Source: an uncultured Coprococcus sp.
GTDB lineage: Bacteria > Bacillota > Clostridia > Lachnospirales > Lachnospiraceae
Direction of reading: 5' to 3'
Assembly: GCA_934277375.1 (NCBI GenBank)
Contig: CAKQTZ010000003.1
Span: 124,001 to 188,000 of the forward strand
DNA length: 64,000 nt
Shown: piece after piece, positions 1 to 9,191 of the stretch
How positions within the stretch are numbered: the first letter of the stretch is position 1
How the letters are laid out: each line of letters starts with the position of its first letter
Program-made: the position numbers and the translations under genes
Notes under the pieces: generated by a model
What the model was told of the DNA's origin: nothing
What the model saw: only the letters and a program-made list of their open reading frames with translations
The model's database searches: none

Positions 1-1
1 A

Positions 2-388
2 GTATTGATAGGTGTAAATGGCGTTGGTCCAAAGGTAGCCATGTCCCTGTTATCTACACTTACGGTGAATGAACTCAGATATGCCGTTATATCTGAGGAC
101 GTCAAGACTATATCCAAGGCGAATGGTATAGGTGCGAAGGGGGCATCAAGGATCATATTGGAGCTTAAGGATAAGCTCAGAATGGAAGATATGATCGATG
201 CTGCATATGAAAGTGGTGCAAATGCAGGAAGCCATGTTTCTGGAGATGTGAGAAATGATGTAATGAATGCACTTATGGCACTCGGCTATTCGGGAGTCGA
301 AGCAGGACGGGCAGTGTCCCTTGTAGAGGGGGCGGATGGAATGACAGAGGAGCAGCTTCTCAAAGCATCCCTCAAATATGTAATGTAG
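2..388 (+). CDS. ruvA: RuvA, Holliday junction branch migration subunit (5' part outside window)
   Basis: RuvA binds the four-way Holliday junction as a tetramer and loads the RuvB motor. Only the C-terminal two thirds is present, and the frame is open from base 2, so the start lies upstream of the window. Two helix-hairpin-helix motifs are visible (IGVNGVGPKVA near the start and ANGIGAKGASRII further on), followed by a flexible stretch and the small three-helix C-terminal domain (DVMNALMALGYSG) that contacts RuvB. ruvB follows 33 bases downstream, the usual ruvAB order. Confidence 0.95.
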   Translation, partial: VLIGVNGVGPKVAMSLLSTLTVNELRYAVISEDVKTISKANGIGAKGASRIILELKDKLRMEDMIDAAYESGANAGSHVSGDVRNDVMNALMALGYSGVEAGRAVSLVEGADGMTEEQLLKASLKYVM

Positions 389-421
389 AGCAGGTATTAG
401 AATAAACAGGTATGTGAGGAT

Positions 422-1429
422 ATGAGCAGGATAATTTCAACAGAAGTACTCGACATAGAAGAAGAAAAAAGTGAATATAGTCTGAGACCCAGATATCTCA
501 GAGAGTATATTGGACAGAATAAGGTAAAGGACAATCTTCGTATATTCATCGAGGCTGCAAAAAAGAGAGGAGAGCCATTGGACCATTTACTTTTGTATGG
601 TCCGCCGGGTCTTGGTAAAACCACATTATCTACAATAGTTGCGAATGAAATGGGTGTAAATATCAAGATAACATCTGGACCTGCTATAGAGAAGCCAGGT
701 GAACTAGCAGCGATTTTAAATAACTTGTCCGACAATGATATATTGTTCATTGATGAGATACACAGATTAAGTACACAGGTTGAAGAAGTGCTATATCCGG
801 CCATGGAGGATTATGCGATAGATGTTGTGATAGGTAAAGGAGCTGGAGCCAGATCGATAAGGCTTGATCTCCCGAAGTTTACCCTTATAGGGGCTACGAC
901 TAGGGTAGGAATGTTGTCGGCACCTCTCAGAGACAGGTTCGGAATGGTGGACAGGCTGGAGTTTTATTCACATGAGGATTTGAAAGAGATTGTGATAAGA
1001 TCTGCTGGAGTCCTTGGAGTTGATATAGACGAGCAGGGGGCGCTTGAGATAGCCAGGAGATCCAGGGGAACTCCAAGACTTGCGAACAGATTGTTAAAGA
1101 GATGCAGGGATTATGCTGATGTATGCTGCGATGGCTCGATAAATTGCGATGTGGCTAAAACTGCTCTGGATAAGTTTCAGGTGGATTCCATGGGACTGGA
1201 TGTCAATGACCGCAATATACTTATGACGATGATCGAAAAGTTTGCCGGTGGCCCGGTGGGGCTGGATACGATTGCAGCAGCTGTTGGTGAGGATCCGGGA
1301 ACCATAGAGGATGTGTATGAACCATATTTTATAATGAATGGATTTATAAACAGAACGCCACGAGGACGTGTCGTCACTGATTTATGTTACAAACACTTAG
1401 GCTTAGATGCTTTTATAAATAATAAATAG
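422..1429 (+). CDS. ruvB: RuvB, Holliday junction branch migration ATPase
   Basis: A hexameric AAA+ motor that pumps DNA through the RuvA-bound Holliday junction during recombinational repair. The 335-residue length is normal. Walker [10 protein letters not shown] sits at residues 60-68, Walker B LFIDEIH at about 108-114, sensor 1 is GATTRVG, and the arginine-finger segment is LRDRFG. A winged-helix domain closes the C-terminus (RTPRGRVVT). A GAGG lies very close to the ATG, so the ribosome site is weak and translation may partly couple to ruvA. Confidence 0.98.
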   Translation: MSRIISTEVLDIEEEKSEYSLRPRYLREYIGQNKVKDNLRIFIEAAKKRGEPLDHLLLYGPPGLGKTTLSTIVANEMGVNIKITSGPAIEKPGELAAILNNLSDNDILFIDEIHRLSTQVEEVLYPAMEDYAIDVVIGKGAGARSIRLDLPKFTLIGATTRVGMLSAPLRDRFGMVDRLEFYSHEDLKEIVIRSAGVLGVDIDEQGALEIARRSRGTPRLANRLLKRCRDYADVCCDGSINCDVAKTALDKFQVDSMGLDVNDRNILMTMIEKFAGGPVGLDTIAAAVGEDPGTIEDVYEPYFIMNGFINRTPRGRVVTDLCYKHLGLDAFINNK

Positions 1430-1442
1430 AAGGAGAATGGGT

Positions 1443-1844
1443 ATGGCACAGAAGAATGATATCAAGGTAGTAATAAACAATAAAGTATACACTCTCAGCG
1501 GACAGGAAAGTGAAGATTATCTGCAGAATGTTGCAACATATATTAATGGCAAGATAGTAGAGTGTCAGTCATCTGAAGCATATAGAAGGTTCAACGCAGA
1601 GTATCAGAATGTGCTGCTTGCGCTGAATATAGCTGATGATTACTTTAAGGCAAAAGATCAGGTGAACCAGATGCTCACTGAGGATGATGACAAGGACAAG
1701 CAGATATATGACCTCAGACATGAGGTTATAGAGGTGCAGATAAAGTATGAATCTGCACAGAAGATGATAGAAGAGTATAAGGAGAAGATAAGCGAGCTCC
1801 AGAGACAGATAATAAAATTAGAAGCGGAGAAAAATGTTAAATAA
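1443..1844 (+). CDS. zapA: Cell division protein ZapA
   Basis: ZapA binds and bundles FtsZ filaments at the division ring. The protein has about 133 residues: an N-terminal globular head beginning with the typical KVVINNKVYTLSG strand pair, then a long charged coiled coil (residues about 75-133). The ATG at 1443 is preferred over the in-frame ATG at 1437 because the AGGAG at 1431-1435 is 7 bases from the former and only 1 base from the latter. It overlaps the next gene by 11 bases. ZapA next to a U32 peptidase gene is a common Firmicutes order. Confidence 0.9.
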   Translation: MAQKNDIKVVINNKVYTLSGQESEDYLQNVATYINGKIVECQSSEAYRRFNAEYQNVLLALNIADDYFKAKDQVNQMLTEDDDKDKQIYDLRHEVIEVQIKYESAQKMIEEYKEKISELQRQIIKLEAEKNVK

Positions 1845-4176
1845 AACAGAAATATTGGCTCCTGCAGGTAACTCTGACGCCGTTAGAGCAGCGGTGAATG
1901 CCGGCGCTGATGCAGTATATCTGGGCGGCAGCTTGTTCAGCGCCAGAGCATTTGCAGGAAATTTTAATGAGGAAGAGCTGTTAAGTACCATCGACTTTTG
2001 CCACATATATGATGTGAAAGTCTATATGGCTATTAACACACTCTTAAAAAATGAAGAGATCAAAAGGCTCCCAGATTACGTGGAGCCTTATTACAGGAAT
2101 GGCGTAGATGGAATCATAGTTCAGGATGTAGGTGTGGTCTCTGTATTGTCTGAATGTTTCCCGGATCTTCCACTTCATGGAAGTACGCAGATGAGCGTAT
2201 CAAGTCTGGCGGGGGCATCATTTCTTAAGAAAATCGGCATGACAAGATTTGTGCCGTCACGAGAACTCACATTGGATGAAATAAAGACAATAAAAAACGG
2301 TGTTGATATGGAGATAGAGACATTTGTCCATGGGGCGATGTGCTACTGTTATTCAGGAAGATGCCTTATGAGCAGTTTTGCAGGAGGAAGAAGTGGCAAC
2401 AGGGGACGTTGTGCCCAGCCATGCCGGAAGAAGTATAAGATCGGAAATAATAATGAGTATGTTCTCAGTCTCAAAGATATGTGTATGCTGAAATCCTTAG
2501 ATAAGTTGGTGGATGCCGGAATAGATTCGTTCAAGATAGAGGGACGCATGAAGAAACCGGAGTATGTTGCGGCAGCTGTACATGCATACCGGGAGGTAAG
2601 AGATCAATATCTTGGAGGCGGAGATATAAGAGATGCTGCGGAGAAGCAGGAAAAGATACTTTTGGATGTATATAACAGAGGTGGCTTCTGTTCAGGATAT
2701 TATTATACTCAAAATGGAAGAGGGATGCTTTCGAATACCAGACCAAACCATACCGGAATAGTTGTTGGCAAGGTGGACCGTATAGATCAGCCATGGGTTG
2801 AGATAACTCTGAAAGAGAAGGTGTCTAAAGGCGACATATTGGAGATCCGTGGCAGAAAAGGCATAGTAGAGCTGACATGTAATATCGAAGGGGACGCAGA
2901 CAGAAAGATAAGATTGAAGGCCAAATCATTTAAGTCATTTTCAGCCGGTGATATGGTATACAGGACGAGAAATGAACAATTGCTGGCCGGAATCAGAACG
3001 GATATTATAGAAAATGAGCGTAAGATTCCGGTGGATATGGAGCTTGAGGTCTATGCCGGACAGCCATTGAGTCTCCGCGTGAAGTCATGCGGATCGGAAG
3101 AGGAATCTTTGACATATGGCACTGAATGTATGAAGGCGGACAAAAGACCTGTATCGAAGGATCAGTTCATAGAAAAGATATCCAAGACTGGCGGAACTCC
3201 ATACAGTATAAGAGAACTGAGGGTATCAGCAGATGATGATGTGTTTGTTCAGATGGGAGCATTGAACAGCCTTAGAAGAGATGCATTGAATGAATATACC
3301 AGAAAGTTGCTTGAAAAGTACAAAAGAGTGGAAAGAACGGCAGGAAACTCTGCGTTGGAACATATGTCACATAACATTTGTGAAGTGCTGCCGGGCATAA
3401 CTGTTGGTGTATCATCAGATGAGCATGTAAATATTGTTAAGAATTATAAATGTATATCAAATGTAATTGTGGATTATAATGGCAGAAAATATTGTCAGGA
3501 GCTTCGTGAATCCGGCTACAGGGTATTTCTGGCACTTCCAGAGATATTCCGGCAGAAATACAGTTCTATGAAGCGTGAGATACTGTCAGTATTAAATGAA
3601 TTTGACGGTGTTCTTATCAGAAATATTGATGAACTGGGATTGATATCTGAACATGGATATGCTGGTATAATTATATTGGATGCGAGTATGTACGCGTATA
3701 ACGATATGGCATTTGAGTTCTATAGAAGGCATCTCGGACATGTATGCTTTATGTCGTCACATGAACTTACACTTGAGGAGATACATGGTCTGTCGGTTGA
3801 TACGATACTTAAGGTGTATGGACATCAGAAGGTGATGATCACGGCAAACTGCCTGCAGAAGAATTATCTTGGTGGATGCAGATATGGAGCTGGAAGTGTT
3901 GCGGAGATGACAGATGATATGGGCAACACATTCTATGTGAAAAATAAATGTGATAATTGTTATAATATAATATATAATGGAGTCCCAACGAGTATACTTG
4001 ACAAGCTGTCTGACACCTGTGACAGGTCTGACAGTGTGTATATAGAATTTACTGTGGAAAACGGCGATTCGGTGAGAAAAGTGATGGACATTGTTCAGGC
4101 GGCTGCCGATGGTAATGCTGAGTCAGCTAATGTCAGTGAGTTTACAAGGGGACATTATTATAAAGGCATAGATTAG
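1834..4176 (+). CDS. U32 family peptidase-like protein (RlhA/YdcP type, with DUF3656-like C-terminus)
   Basis: A 780-residue member of the U32 family. Despite the name, characterised bacterial relatives (RlhA, TrhP) act in rRNA or tRNA hydroxylation rather than proteolysis. The N-terminal barrel opens with EILAPAGNSDAVRAAV and contains the family cysteine cluster at about residues 169-201 (HGAMCYCYSGRC followed by GRCAQPC). The large size, the second half, and a late Cys pair (KCDNCYN, near residue 710) match the long RlhA-like branch. Whether this copy modifies 23S rRNA is inference. Translation overlaps zapA by 11 bases. Confidence 0.85.
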   Translation: MLNKTEILAPAGNSDAVRAAVNAGADAVYLGGSLFSARAFAGNFNEEELLSTIDFCHIYDVKVYMAINTLLKNEEIKRLPDYVEPYYRNGVDGIIVQDVGVVSVLSECFPDLPLHGSTQMSVSSLAGASFLKKIGMTRFVPSRELTLDEIKTIKNGVDMEIETFVHGAMCYCYSGRCLMSSFAGGRSGNRGRCAQPCRKKYKIGNNNEYVLSLKDMCMLKSLDKLVDAGIDSFKIEGRMKKPEYVAAAVHAYREVRDQYLGGGDIRDAAEKQEKILLDVYNRGGFCSGYYYTQNGRGMLSNTRPNHTGIVVGKVDRIDQPWVEITLKEKVSKGDILEIRGRKGIVELTCNIEGDADRKIRLKAKSFKSFSAGDMVYRTRNEQLLAGIRTDIIENERKIPVDMELEVYAGQPLSLRVKSCGSEEESLTYGTECMKADKRPVSKDQFIEKISKTGGTPYSIRELRVSADDDVFVQMGALNSLRRDALNEYTRKLLEKYKRVERTAGNSALEHMSHNICEVLPGITVGVSSDEHVNIVKNYKCISNVIVDYNGRKYCQELRESGYRVFLALPEIFRQKYSSMKREILSVLNEFDGVLIRNIDELGLISEHGYAGIIILDASMYAYNDMAFEFYRRHLGHVCFMSSHELTLEEIHGLSVDTILKVYGHQKVMITANCLQKNYLGGCRYGAGSVAEMTDDMGNTFYVKNKCDNCYNIIYNGVPTSILDKLSDTCDRSDSVYIEFTVENGDSVRKVMDIVQAAADGNAESANVSEFTRGHYYKGID

Positions 4177-4198
4177 AACGATTGATAAAGGTGAAAAT

Positions 4199-5704
4199 AT
4201 GGTAACAATATTAAGTGAGATAGCAAAATATTTGATTATATTTTTTATGGTATTATACACTGTAAAATGTTTTACGGTGCTTAAGCCAGTGCCTTCAGAT
4301 AAGAAAAGAAGGGCTTTAAATGTACAGATATTTTATGTGTTCATGATACATTTTCTGTGTTATTTTACATTGTACATTCACTACCAGAAGAAAAGTATAT
4401 TGATATTTTATATATTACAGATGATAGTATCCATAACATATATGGTATCTTATCACGCGATATATAAAGATTCATCACGACTGATAACTAACAATATGTC
4501 GTTCCTGCTTCTCATAGGATATGTTATGCTCACCAGACTTGATTTTGAACTGGCAGAAAAACAGTTTATTTTTGCAACAATAATGCTTGTGGTTACGGCG
4601 TTTATACCTATGCTCATATTGAAAATTCCACAGGTCAGAAACTGGAATGTATTTTATGCAGTATTTGGTATAGGCTTTCTTGCAACAGTTTTCATTCCCC
4701 ATGTTGGAGTTGATAAATACGGATCAAACAACTGGATCAGTATTGGCGGTATATCCATGCAGCCAATGGAGATAGTAAAGATAATATTTGTATTTTTCCT
4801 TGCAAGCTCATTTTTAAAAGCAAAAACATTCAAGGATATGATGAAGACTGTATGTGTGGCAGGACTGTTTATGCTGGTGCTTGTTGCGGAGACGGATCTT
4901 GGTGGAGCGGTTATATTCTTTATGGTGTTTGTTATGATGCTTTACCTTGCAACTGGAAAACACAGCATATTGATAGGAGGAGGAGTTGGCGGATCGCTTC
5001 TTGCTGTGATCGGATACATGCTTCTCAAGGATCATTTCAGTCATGTAACCGTGCGAATAGATGCGTGGCTGAATCCACTTGAATATATTGATGACAGTGG
5101 CTATCAGGTGGCACAGAGTCTGTTTGCCATCGGCTCTGGGGGTTTTGAAGGAACCGGATTGTGTCAGGGACTACCTACATCCATACCAGTTGTGTCAAGT
5201 GACTTTATATTTGCCGCTATATGTGAGGAGCTTGGCGTCATATTTGGATTGTGCCTGCTTCTTATGTATCTGAGCTGTTTTATATATTTTATAAACATAT
5301 CCATGAAGATAAGGGATGCCTTTTATAAAAATGTAGCTTTTGGATTCACAATATGCTTTATATTCCAGATATTCCTGAATGTCGGTGGAGTGGTAAAGTT
5401 TATACCTTCGACAGGAGTGACGCTCCCGCTAGTGAGCTATGGAGTAAGTTCGGTTGTAAGTACACTGATAATATTTGGAATAATTCAGGGTATATGTGTA
5501 TTAGAGAACAATGGAGTTGATAAGAATGTCAGACAAAAAGTTATCAGCCAGACAGAACAGTCAGGCACAGAGAGACATGAAAACAGCAGGAACTCAGTCT
5601 CAGTCGAGAAGAAACAAACCAAACCAAAGAAGCATCAGCAGAAACAAGACGGGCAGAACACCAGATACATCAAAACAGATTCAGATGAATTCTGGGGAGA
5701 GTGA
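4199..5704 (+). CDS. SEDS-family peptidoglycan glycosyltransferase (FtsW/RodA/SpoVE)
   Basis: An integral membrane enzyme that polymerises lipid II into glycan strands with a partner class B penicillin-binding protein. The 501 residues contain about ten hydrophobic segments. The family signature in the large outer loop is SDFIFAAICEELG (residues about 335-348), and the last segments carry the FIPSTGVTLPLVSYG motif. The start has an AAGGTGA site. The final 65 residues are a basic, Gln-rich cytoplasmic tail whose DNA also encodes the N-terminus of the next gene in another frame. The adjacent PBP is its likely partner. It cannot be named FtsW, RodA or SpoVE with certainty; a second SEDS gene lies at 62551. 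Confidence 0.9.
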   Translation: MVTILSEIAKYLIIFFMVLYTVKCFTVLKPVPSDKKRRALNVQIFYVFMIHFLCYFTLYIHYQKKSILIFYILQMIVSITYMVSYHAIYKDSSRLITNNMSFLLLIGYVMLTRLDFELAEKQFIFATIMLVVTAFIPMLILKIPQVRNWNVFYAVFGIGFLATVFIPHVGVDKYGSNNWISIGGISMQPMEIVKIIFVFFLASSFLKAKTFKDMMKTVCVAGLFMLVLVAETDLGGAVIFFMVFVMMLYLATGKHSILIGGGVGGSLLAVIGYMLLKDHFSHVTVRIDAWLNPLEYIDDSGYQVAQSLFAIGSGGFEGTGLCQGLPTSIPVVSSDFIFAAICEELGVIFGLCLLLMYLSCFIYFINISMKIRDAFYKNVAFGFTICFIFQIFLNVGGVVKFIPSTGVTLPLVSYGVSSVVSTLIIFGIIQGICVLENNGVDKNVRQKVISQTEQSGTERHENSRNSVSVEKKQTKPKKHQQKQDGQNTRYIKTDSDEFWGE

Positions 5705-7154
5705 TGATGGGATACTGGACAAGAAAACAAATGATAAAAAGAATGTTCCAGTACTTGTTATAACATATTTTGTTGTCCTGATATTTATATGTATGTTTGC
5801 GTATATCATTGTATTTATGGTTAAGGATTCGAGAACATTTATTGCGAATTCCTACAATAAAAGGCAGGCTTTATATGCTGAGAAGATAACTAAGGGAAGT
5901 ATAATATCAAGTGATGGCAACATTCTGGCGCAGACACTTACGGATGAAGAAGGGAATGAATACAGGAATTACCCATACTCCAACATGTTTGCACATGCGG
6001 TTGGTTATGATTCGAATGGACAGTCGGGACTCGAGATGAATTCTGCATATTATCTGCTTGCATCAAATCAGAATATTATCACACAGACATATAATAAGCT
6101 TAAGAACCAGAAAAGTAAGGGCAATAACGTGATAACAACTCTGAATACAACACTCCAGAGTGCTGCATACGATGCACTTGGGTATAACGATGGTGCAGTG
6201 GTCATAATGGAGCCTGCTACAGGCAAGATTCTTGCGATGGTTTCTAAACCGGATTTTGATCCGAATGATATAGATAATGTCATAGAAGAAACGCAGGATA
6301 CAGACAGTTCCTGCCTGTTAAACAGATCGACACAGGGATTGTATCCTCCAGGATCAACGTTTAAGATCCTGACAGCACTCGAATTTATTCATGAAAATAA
6401 AAACTATCAGAAGTATTCATATGAGTGTCAGGGAGAGGATATATTTGATGGAGTTCAGATCCACTGCTCAGACTATGCAGTTCATGGAACAGTAGATCTG
6501 GCTGACTCGCTGGCGAAGTCATGTAATACATCTTTTTCAAACATAGGAATGTCTTTAAATAAACAGTCGTATAGAGATCTGTGTGAGTCGTTTTTATTTA
6601 ACAAGGAGCTTCCATATGATGGGTATTACAGAAAATCACAGTTTGCACTGAATGCTACATCTGATGATTCCCAGGTTCCGCAGACAGCCATAGGTCAGGG
6701 GGATACGCTTATTACTCCTCTGCACAGTGCCATGATCATGAGTACGATAGCAAATGGCGGAGTCATGATGTCTCCTTATATGATAGACAGAATAGAGACT
6801 TGTGATGGGGATCTTGTTAAGCAGTTTAAATCAGACACATATGGTAAGATAATATCAGCATCAGACGCGAGAATACTGAAGGATCTCATGCTGGGCGTGA
6901 CATCATATGGAACCGCTTCAGACGCATTTTCAGATGTGCCGTATACAATAGCGGGAAAGACGGGAACCGCCGAGTTCAATGAGAATATGGATTCACACTC
7001 ATGGTTTGTTGGATTTTCGAATGTTGATGATCCGGATATAGTAGTGTGTGTTATAGTCGAGAATGCAAGTTCCACAGGTACTTCCGCAAAATATATTGCA
7101 AGACAGCTTTTCGATGCATACTATTATAATGTGAAGGATAGCAACGCTGATTAA
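5526..7154 (+). CDS. Penicillin-binding protein, transpeptidase (partner of the upstream SEDS protein)
   Basis: A D,D-transpeptidase that cross-links peptidoglycan. A basic cytoplasmic tail of about 70 residues precedes one transmembrane helix (VPVLVITYFVVLIFICMFAY). The transpeptidase domain has the active-site PGSTFK (Ser near residue 277), SCN (near 332) and KTGTAEF (near 478). The pedestal domain is short, so this is a small class B-like enzyme of the PbpA type often paired with a SEDS gene. The ATG at 5526 is preferred to 5511 because GGAG at 5514-5517 is correctly spaced. The coding region overlaps the SEDS gene by 179 bases. Confidence 0.88.
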   Translation: MSDKKLSARQNSQAQRDMKTAGTQSQSRRNKPNQRSISRNKTGRTPDTSKQIQMNSGESDDGILDKKTNDKKNVPVLVITYFVVLIFICMFAYIIVFMVKDSRTFIANSYNKRQALYAEKITKGSIISSDGNILAQTLTDEEGNEYRNYPYSNMFAHAVGYDSNGQSGLEMNSAYYLLASNQNIITQTYNKLKNQKSKGNNVITTLNTTLQSAAYDALGYNDGAVVIMEPATGKILAMVSKPDFDPNDIDNVIEETQDTDSSCLLNRSTQGLYPPGSTFKILTALEFIHENKNYQKYSYECQGEDIFDGVQIHCSDYAVHGTVDLADSLAKSCNTSFSNIGMSLNKQSYRDLCESFLFNKELPYDGYYRKSQFALNATSDDSQVPQTAIGQGDTLITPLHSAMIMSTIANGGVMMSPYMIDRIETCDGDLVKQFKSDTYGKIISASDARILKDLMLGVTSYGTASDAFSDVPYTIAGKTGTAEFNENMDSHSWFVGFSNVDDPDIVVCVIVENASSTGTSAKYIARQLFDAYYYNVKDSNAD

Positions 7155-7310
7155 AAAATAATTTATATGCTAATATTGCATATTTATATATACTTTAAAA
7201 ATAATTGGACATATGATATACTGTTTTTCAGTTAATGCCATAGTAAACAGAGAAGCTGTATGTTGCAGTTAATCTGAGTTACACACCCAGAAGAAACAGG
7301 AGGATTTGCA

Positions 7311-7763
7311 GTGATAGAAGCAATAAGCTGTGGAGGTGTGGTAATCTTCAGAGGAAAAGTGTTGTTATTGTATAAAAACTACAAGAACAAGTACGAAGGA
7401 TGGGTTTTGCCGAAGGGAACTGTCGAAAAGGGCGAGCAGCATGATGAGACAGCTCTGAGAGAAGTGAAAGAGGAGACAGGTGTGAGCGCATCTATCATCA
7501 AATATGTAGGAAAAAGTAATTATACTTTTAACACGTCATTTGATGTAGTCAATAAGGATGTTCACTGGTATCTGATGATGGCTGACAGCTATTACAGCAA
7601 GCCACAGAGAGAGGAATATTTTGTTGATTCCGGTTACTACAAGTACCATGAAGCCTACCACCTTCTAAAGTTTCCAAATGAAAAGCAGATTCTTGAACAG
7701 GCATATGCGGAGTATATTGACCTAAAGAAGAAAAATCTGTGGGGAAATAAGAAGTATTATTAA
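7311..7763 (+). CDS. NUDIX hydrolase
   Basis: A 150-residue pyrophosphohydrolase of the NUDIX superfamily, which cleaves nucleoside diphosphates linked to other groups. The full Nudix box (G-x5-E-x7-REVKEETGV) occupies residues 36-58 with every metal-binding Glu present. The substrate cannot be told from sequence; the Tyr-rich C-terminus resembles the diadenosine-polyphosphate/dihydroneopterin-like group only in a general way. The start is GTG, set by a strong CAGGAGGA at 7298-7305. It stands alone between the PBP and sortase genes and ends in a terminator hairpin. Confidence 0.9.
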   Translation: MIEAISCGGVVIFRGKVLLLYKNYKNKYEGWVLPKGTVEKGEQHDETALREVKEETGVSASIIKYVGKSNYTFNTSFDVVNKDVHWYLMMADSYYSKPQREEYFVDSGYYKYHEAYHLLKFPNEKQILEQAYAEYIDLKKKNLWGNKKYY

Positions 7764-7768
7764 ATCAG

Positions 7769-7808
7769 ACGGCTTTTGTATAAATATATACAGAAGCCGT
7801 TTGTAATT
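7769..7808 (+). terminator. Rho-independent terminator after the NUDIX gene
   Basis: The arms ACGGCTTTTGTATA and TATACAGAAGCCGT (7769-7800) form a long hairpin with one G-U pair, followed by a short T-rich tail. It lies 6 bases after the NUDIX stop codon. Confidence 0.7.
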
Positions 7809-7834
7809 TGGGATATAGATTAAGGAGAATGTAT

Positions 7835-8680
7835 ATGTCAAAGACAGATGCTGGAAAGAAGAAAAAAAAGAAGACCACTGGCGATCGTATATTGAATGTA
7901 ATACTAATCATATTGCTTGCGGTTGCGCTTGCAAGTGGTGGTTACCTTGCACGATATTATTATATAGCAAAAAATGCACAAGATAATTTTCAACATCTGA
8001 AAAACCTGGTTCAGGAGGACGATGACAATGGAAACGTCAAAGTCACTGTTATGGATAAAAAAGCGGAGAAGAAGACCATACTGAAAAAATTTGAGAAGTT
8101 ATATGAGAAGAATAAAGATTTGGCTGGCTGGCTGACTATAGATGACACAACTATAGATTACCCGGTCATGTATACACCTGATGACAATGAACATTACCTT
8201 CATCTGGATTTTGATGGTAACTGGAGTGATCCTGGTACTCCGTTTATTGATCAGAATTGCAGGCCTTTTGAGAACAGGACAACAAATATTCTCATATATG
8301 GACATAATATGAAGTCTGGAATAATGTTTAGGGAATTACTTCAGTATGAGAATGAAGACTTTTATAAGAAACACAAATATATAGAATTTGATACATTGTA
8401 TGAAACAGGCAGATATGAGGTTATTGCGGTTTTCAGATCCCAGATATACCCGGACGGGGATACGGAGCACTATCATTACTATGAATTTTTTGATGCGTCT
8501 GACAAAAAGGAGTTCGATGAATATGTGAATTTTGCAAAGCAGAACACCCCTTATAATATAATCGCGGAGGCAGAGTACGGGGATGAACTTATAACTTTGT
8601 CAACATGTGCATCGCATGTTACCGATGGAAGATTTGTTATTGTGGCAAGAAAGATTACTGATGATAATGCCAAAGAATAA
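7835..8680 (+). CDS. Class B sortase
   Basis: A membrane-anchored transpeptidase that attaches proteins to peptidoglycan. A lysine-rich N-terminus is followed by one transmembrane helix (ILNVILIILLAVALASGGYL). The catalytic triad is visible: His in IYGHNM (residue about 157), Cys in TLSTC (about 258) and Arg in GRFVIVAR (about 266). The long stretch between His and Cys, with a helix after YGHNM, fits class B. The ATG at 7835 is chosen because AAGGAG (7822-7827) lies 7 bases upstream; earlier in-frame starts have no site. No sorting-signal protein was found in this window, so its substrate is unknown. Confidence 0.9.
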   Translation: MSKTDAGKKKKKKTTGDRILNVILIILLAVALASGGYLARYYYIAKNAQDNFQHLKNLVQEDDDNGNVKVTVMDKKAEKKTILKKFEKLYEKNKDLAGWLTIDDTTIDYPVMYTPDDNEHYLHLDFDGNWSDPGTPFIDQNCRPFENRTTNILIYGHNMKSGIMFRELLQYENEDFYKKHKYIEFDTLYETGRYEVIAVFRSQIYPDGDTEHYHYYEFFDASDKKEFDEYVNFAKQNTPYNIIAEAEYGDELITLSTCASHVTDGRFVIVARKITDDNAKE

Positions 8681-8684
8681 TCAG

Positions 8685-8713
8685 TTGACACTGTTTTTTC
8701 CATGTGTTAATAT
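8685..8713 (+). promoter_or_regulatory. Sigma-A promoter of tRNA-Leu
   Basis: TTGACA (8685-8690), a 17-base spacer, then TAATAT (8708-8713), about 17 bases before the mature tRNA 5' end. Confidence 0.8.
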
Positions 8714-8729
8714 AACAGATGTTGTGAGA

Positions 8730-8813
8730 GCCGGCTTGTCGGAATTGGCAGACGAGGCAGACTCAAAATCTGTTGGTGGCAACATCGTGCGGGTTCAAGT
8801 CCCGCAGCCGGCA
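8730..8813 (+). tRNA. tRNA-Leu, anticodon CAA
   Basis: A class II tRNA of 84 bases. The acceptor arms GCCGGCT and AGCCGGC pair perfectly, with A as the discriminator base. The anticodon stem GCAGA/TCTGT encloses the loop CTCAAAA, giving anticodon CAA (reads UUG). A long variable arm (TGGTGGCAACATCG) and the T arm GCGGG-TTCAAGT-CCCGC follow. The 3' CCA is not encoded. It is transcribed alone from its own promoter and has its own terminator. Confidence 0.96.
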
Positions 8814-8822
8814 TTAGACTTA

Positions 8823-8858
8823 AAGCTGAGATCTGATATAGCAGATTTCAGCTTTTTT
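8823..8858 (+). terminator. Rho-independent terminator after tRNA-Leu
   Basis: The arms AAGCTGAGATCTG and CAGATTTCAGCTT form a 13-pair hairpin (one G-U), followed by a run of T residues. Confidence 0.9.
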
Positions 8859-8934
8859 ATGATATGTGTTAATTACAATCATGAACTTGATGGCACGAAT
8901 GATGAGGCTGAGGTTTAGATCTGATGGAGGTATT

Positions 8935-9156
8935 ATGCTGAGCAGAAATGTCAAAAAACAGATAAATGCTGTTATGAATGAACTGAATATGAATCTTGAG
9001 AATAACTATAAGGATCTTGCCTGGGATGCACTTGGACAATTGGACAGGCTTGTATGTGAGCTTAATTCATCTGGGCAGATCAAGGAAAAAGACTATAAAA
9101 AGCTTGTTGCTGTTGTCAACGATTACAAGAAACGTATGGAGGGATATCATCATTGA
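8935..9156 (+). CDS. Small hypothetical protein, 73 residues
   Basis: Not recognised. The ATG at 8935 has a good GGAGG site (8926-8930). The product (MLSRNVKKQINAVMNELN...) is hydrophilic and appears largely helical, with no signal peptide, membrane segment or metal motif. It lies between tRNA-Leu and the convergent sigE gene, and its stop codon is inside an inverted repeat that could end transcription from both sides. The ribosome site and open frame support a real gene; the function is unknown. Confidence 0.6.
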   Translation: MLSRNVKKQINAVMNELNMNLENNYKDLAWDALGQLDRLVCELNSSGQIKEKDYKKLVAVVNDYKKRMEGYHH

Positions 9157-9169
9157 TTGTCCCTCCATA
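9135..9169. terminator. Bidirectional terminator-like hairpin between the small ORF and sigE
   Basis: A perfect 10-base inverted repeat, TATGGAGGGA and TCCCTCCATA, with a 15-base loop between two convergent genes. The T tails are weak on both strands. It overlaps the stop codon of the small + strand gene. Confidence 0.55.
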
Positions 9170-9191
9170 TATTTATGTCCGGTCGTAAGAA

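Noticed and set aside
8730..8813. tRNA-Leu as an integration (att) site
   Set aside because: No integrase, no direct repeat of the tRNA 3' end and no foreign-looking genes on either side.
8607..8918. Open frame running across tRNA-Leu
   Set aside because: It contains the whole tRNA, its promoter and its terminator, so it is a chance reading frame.
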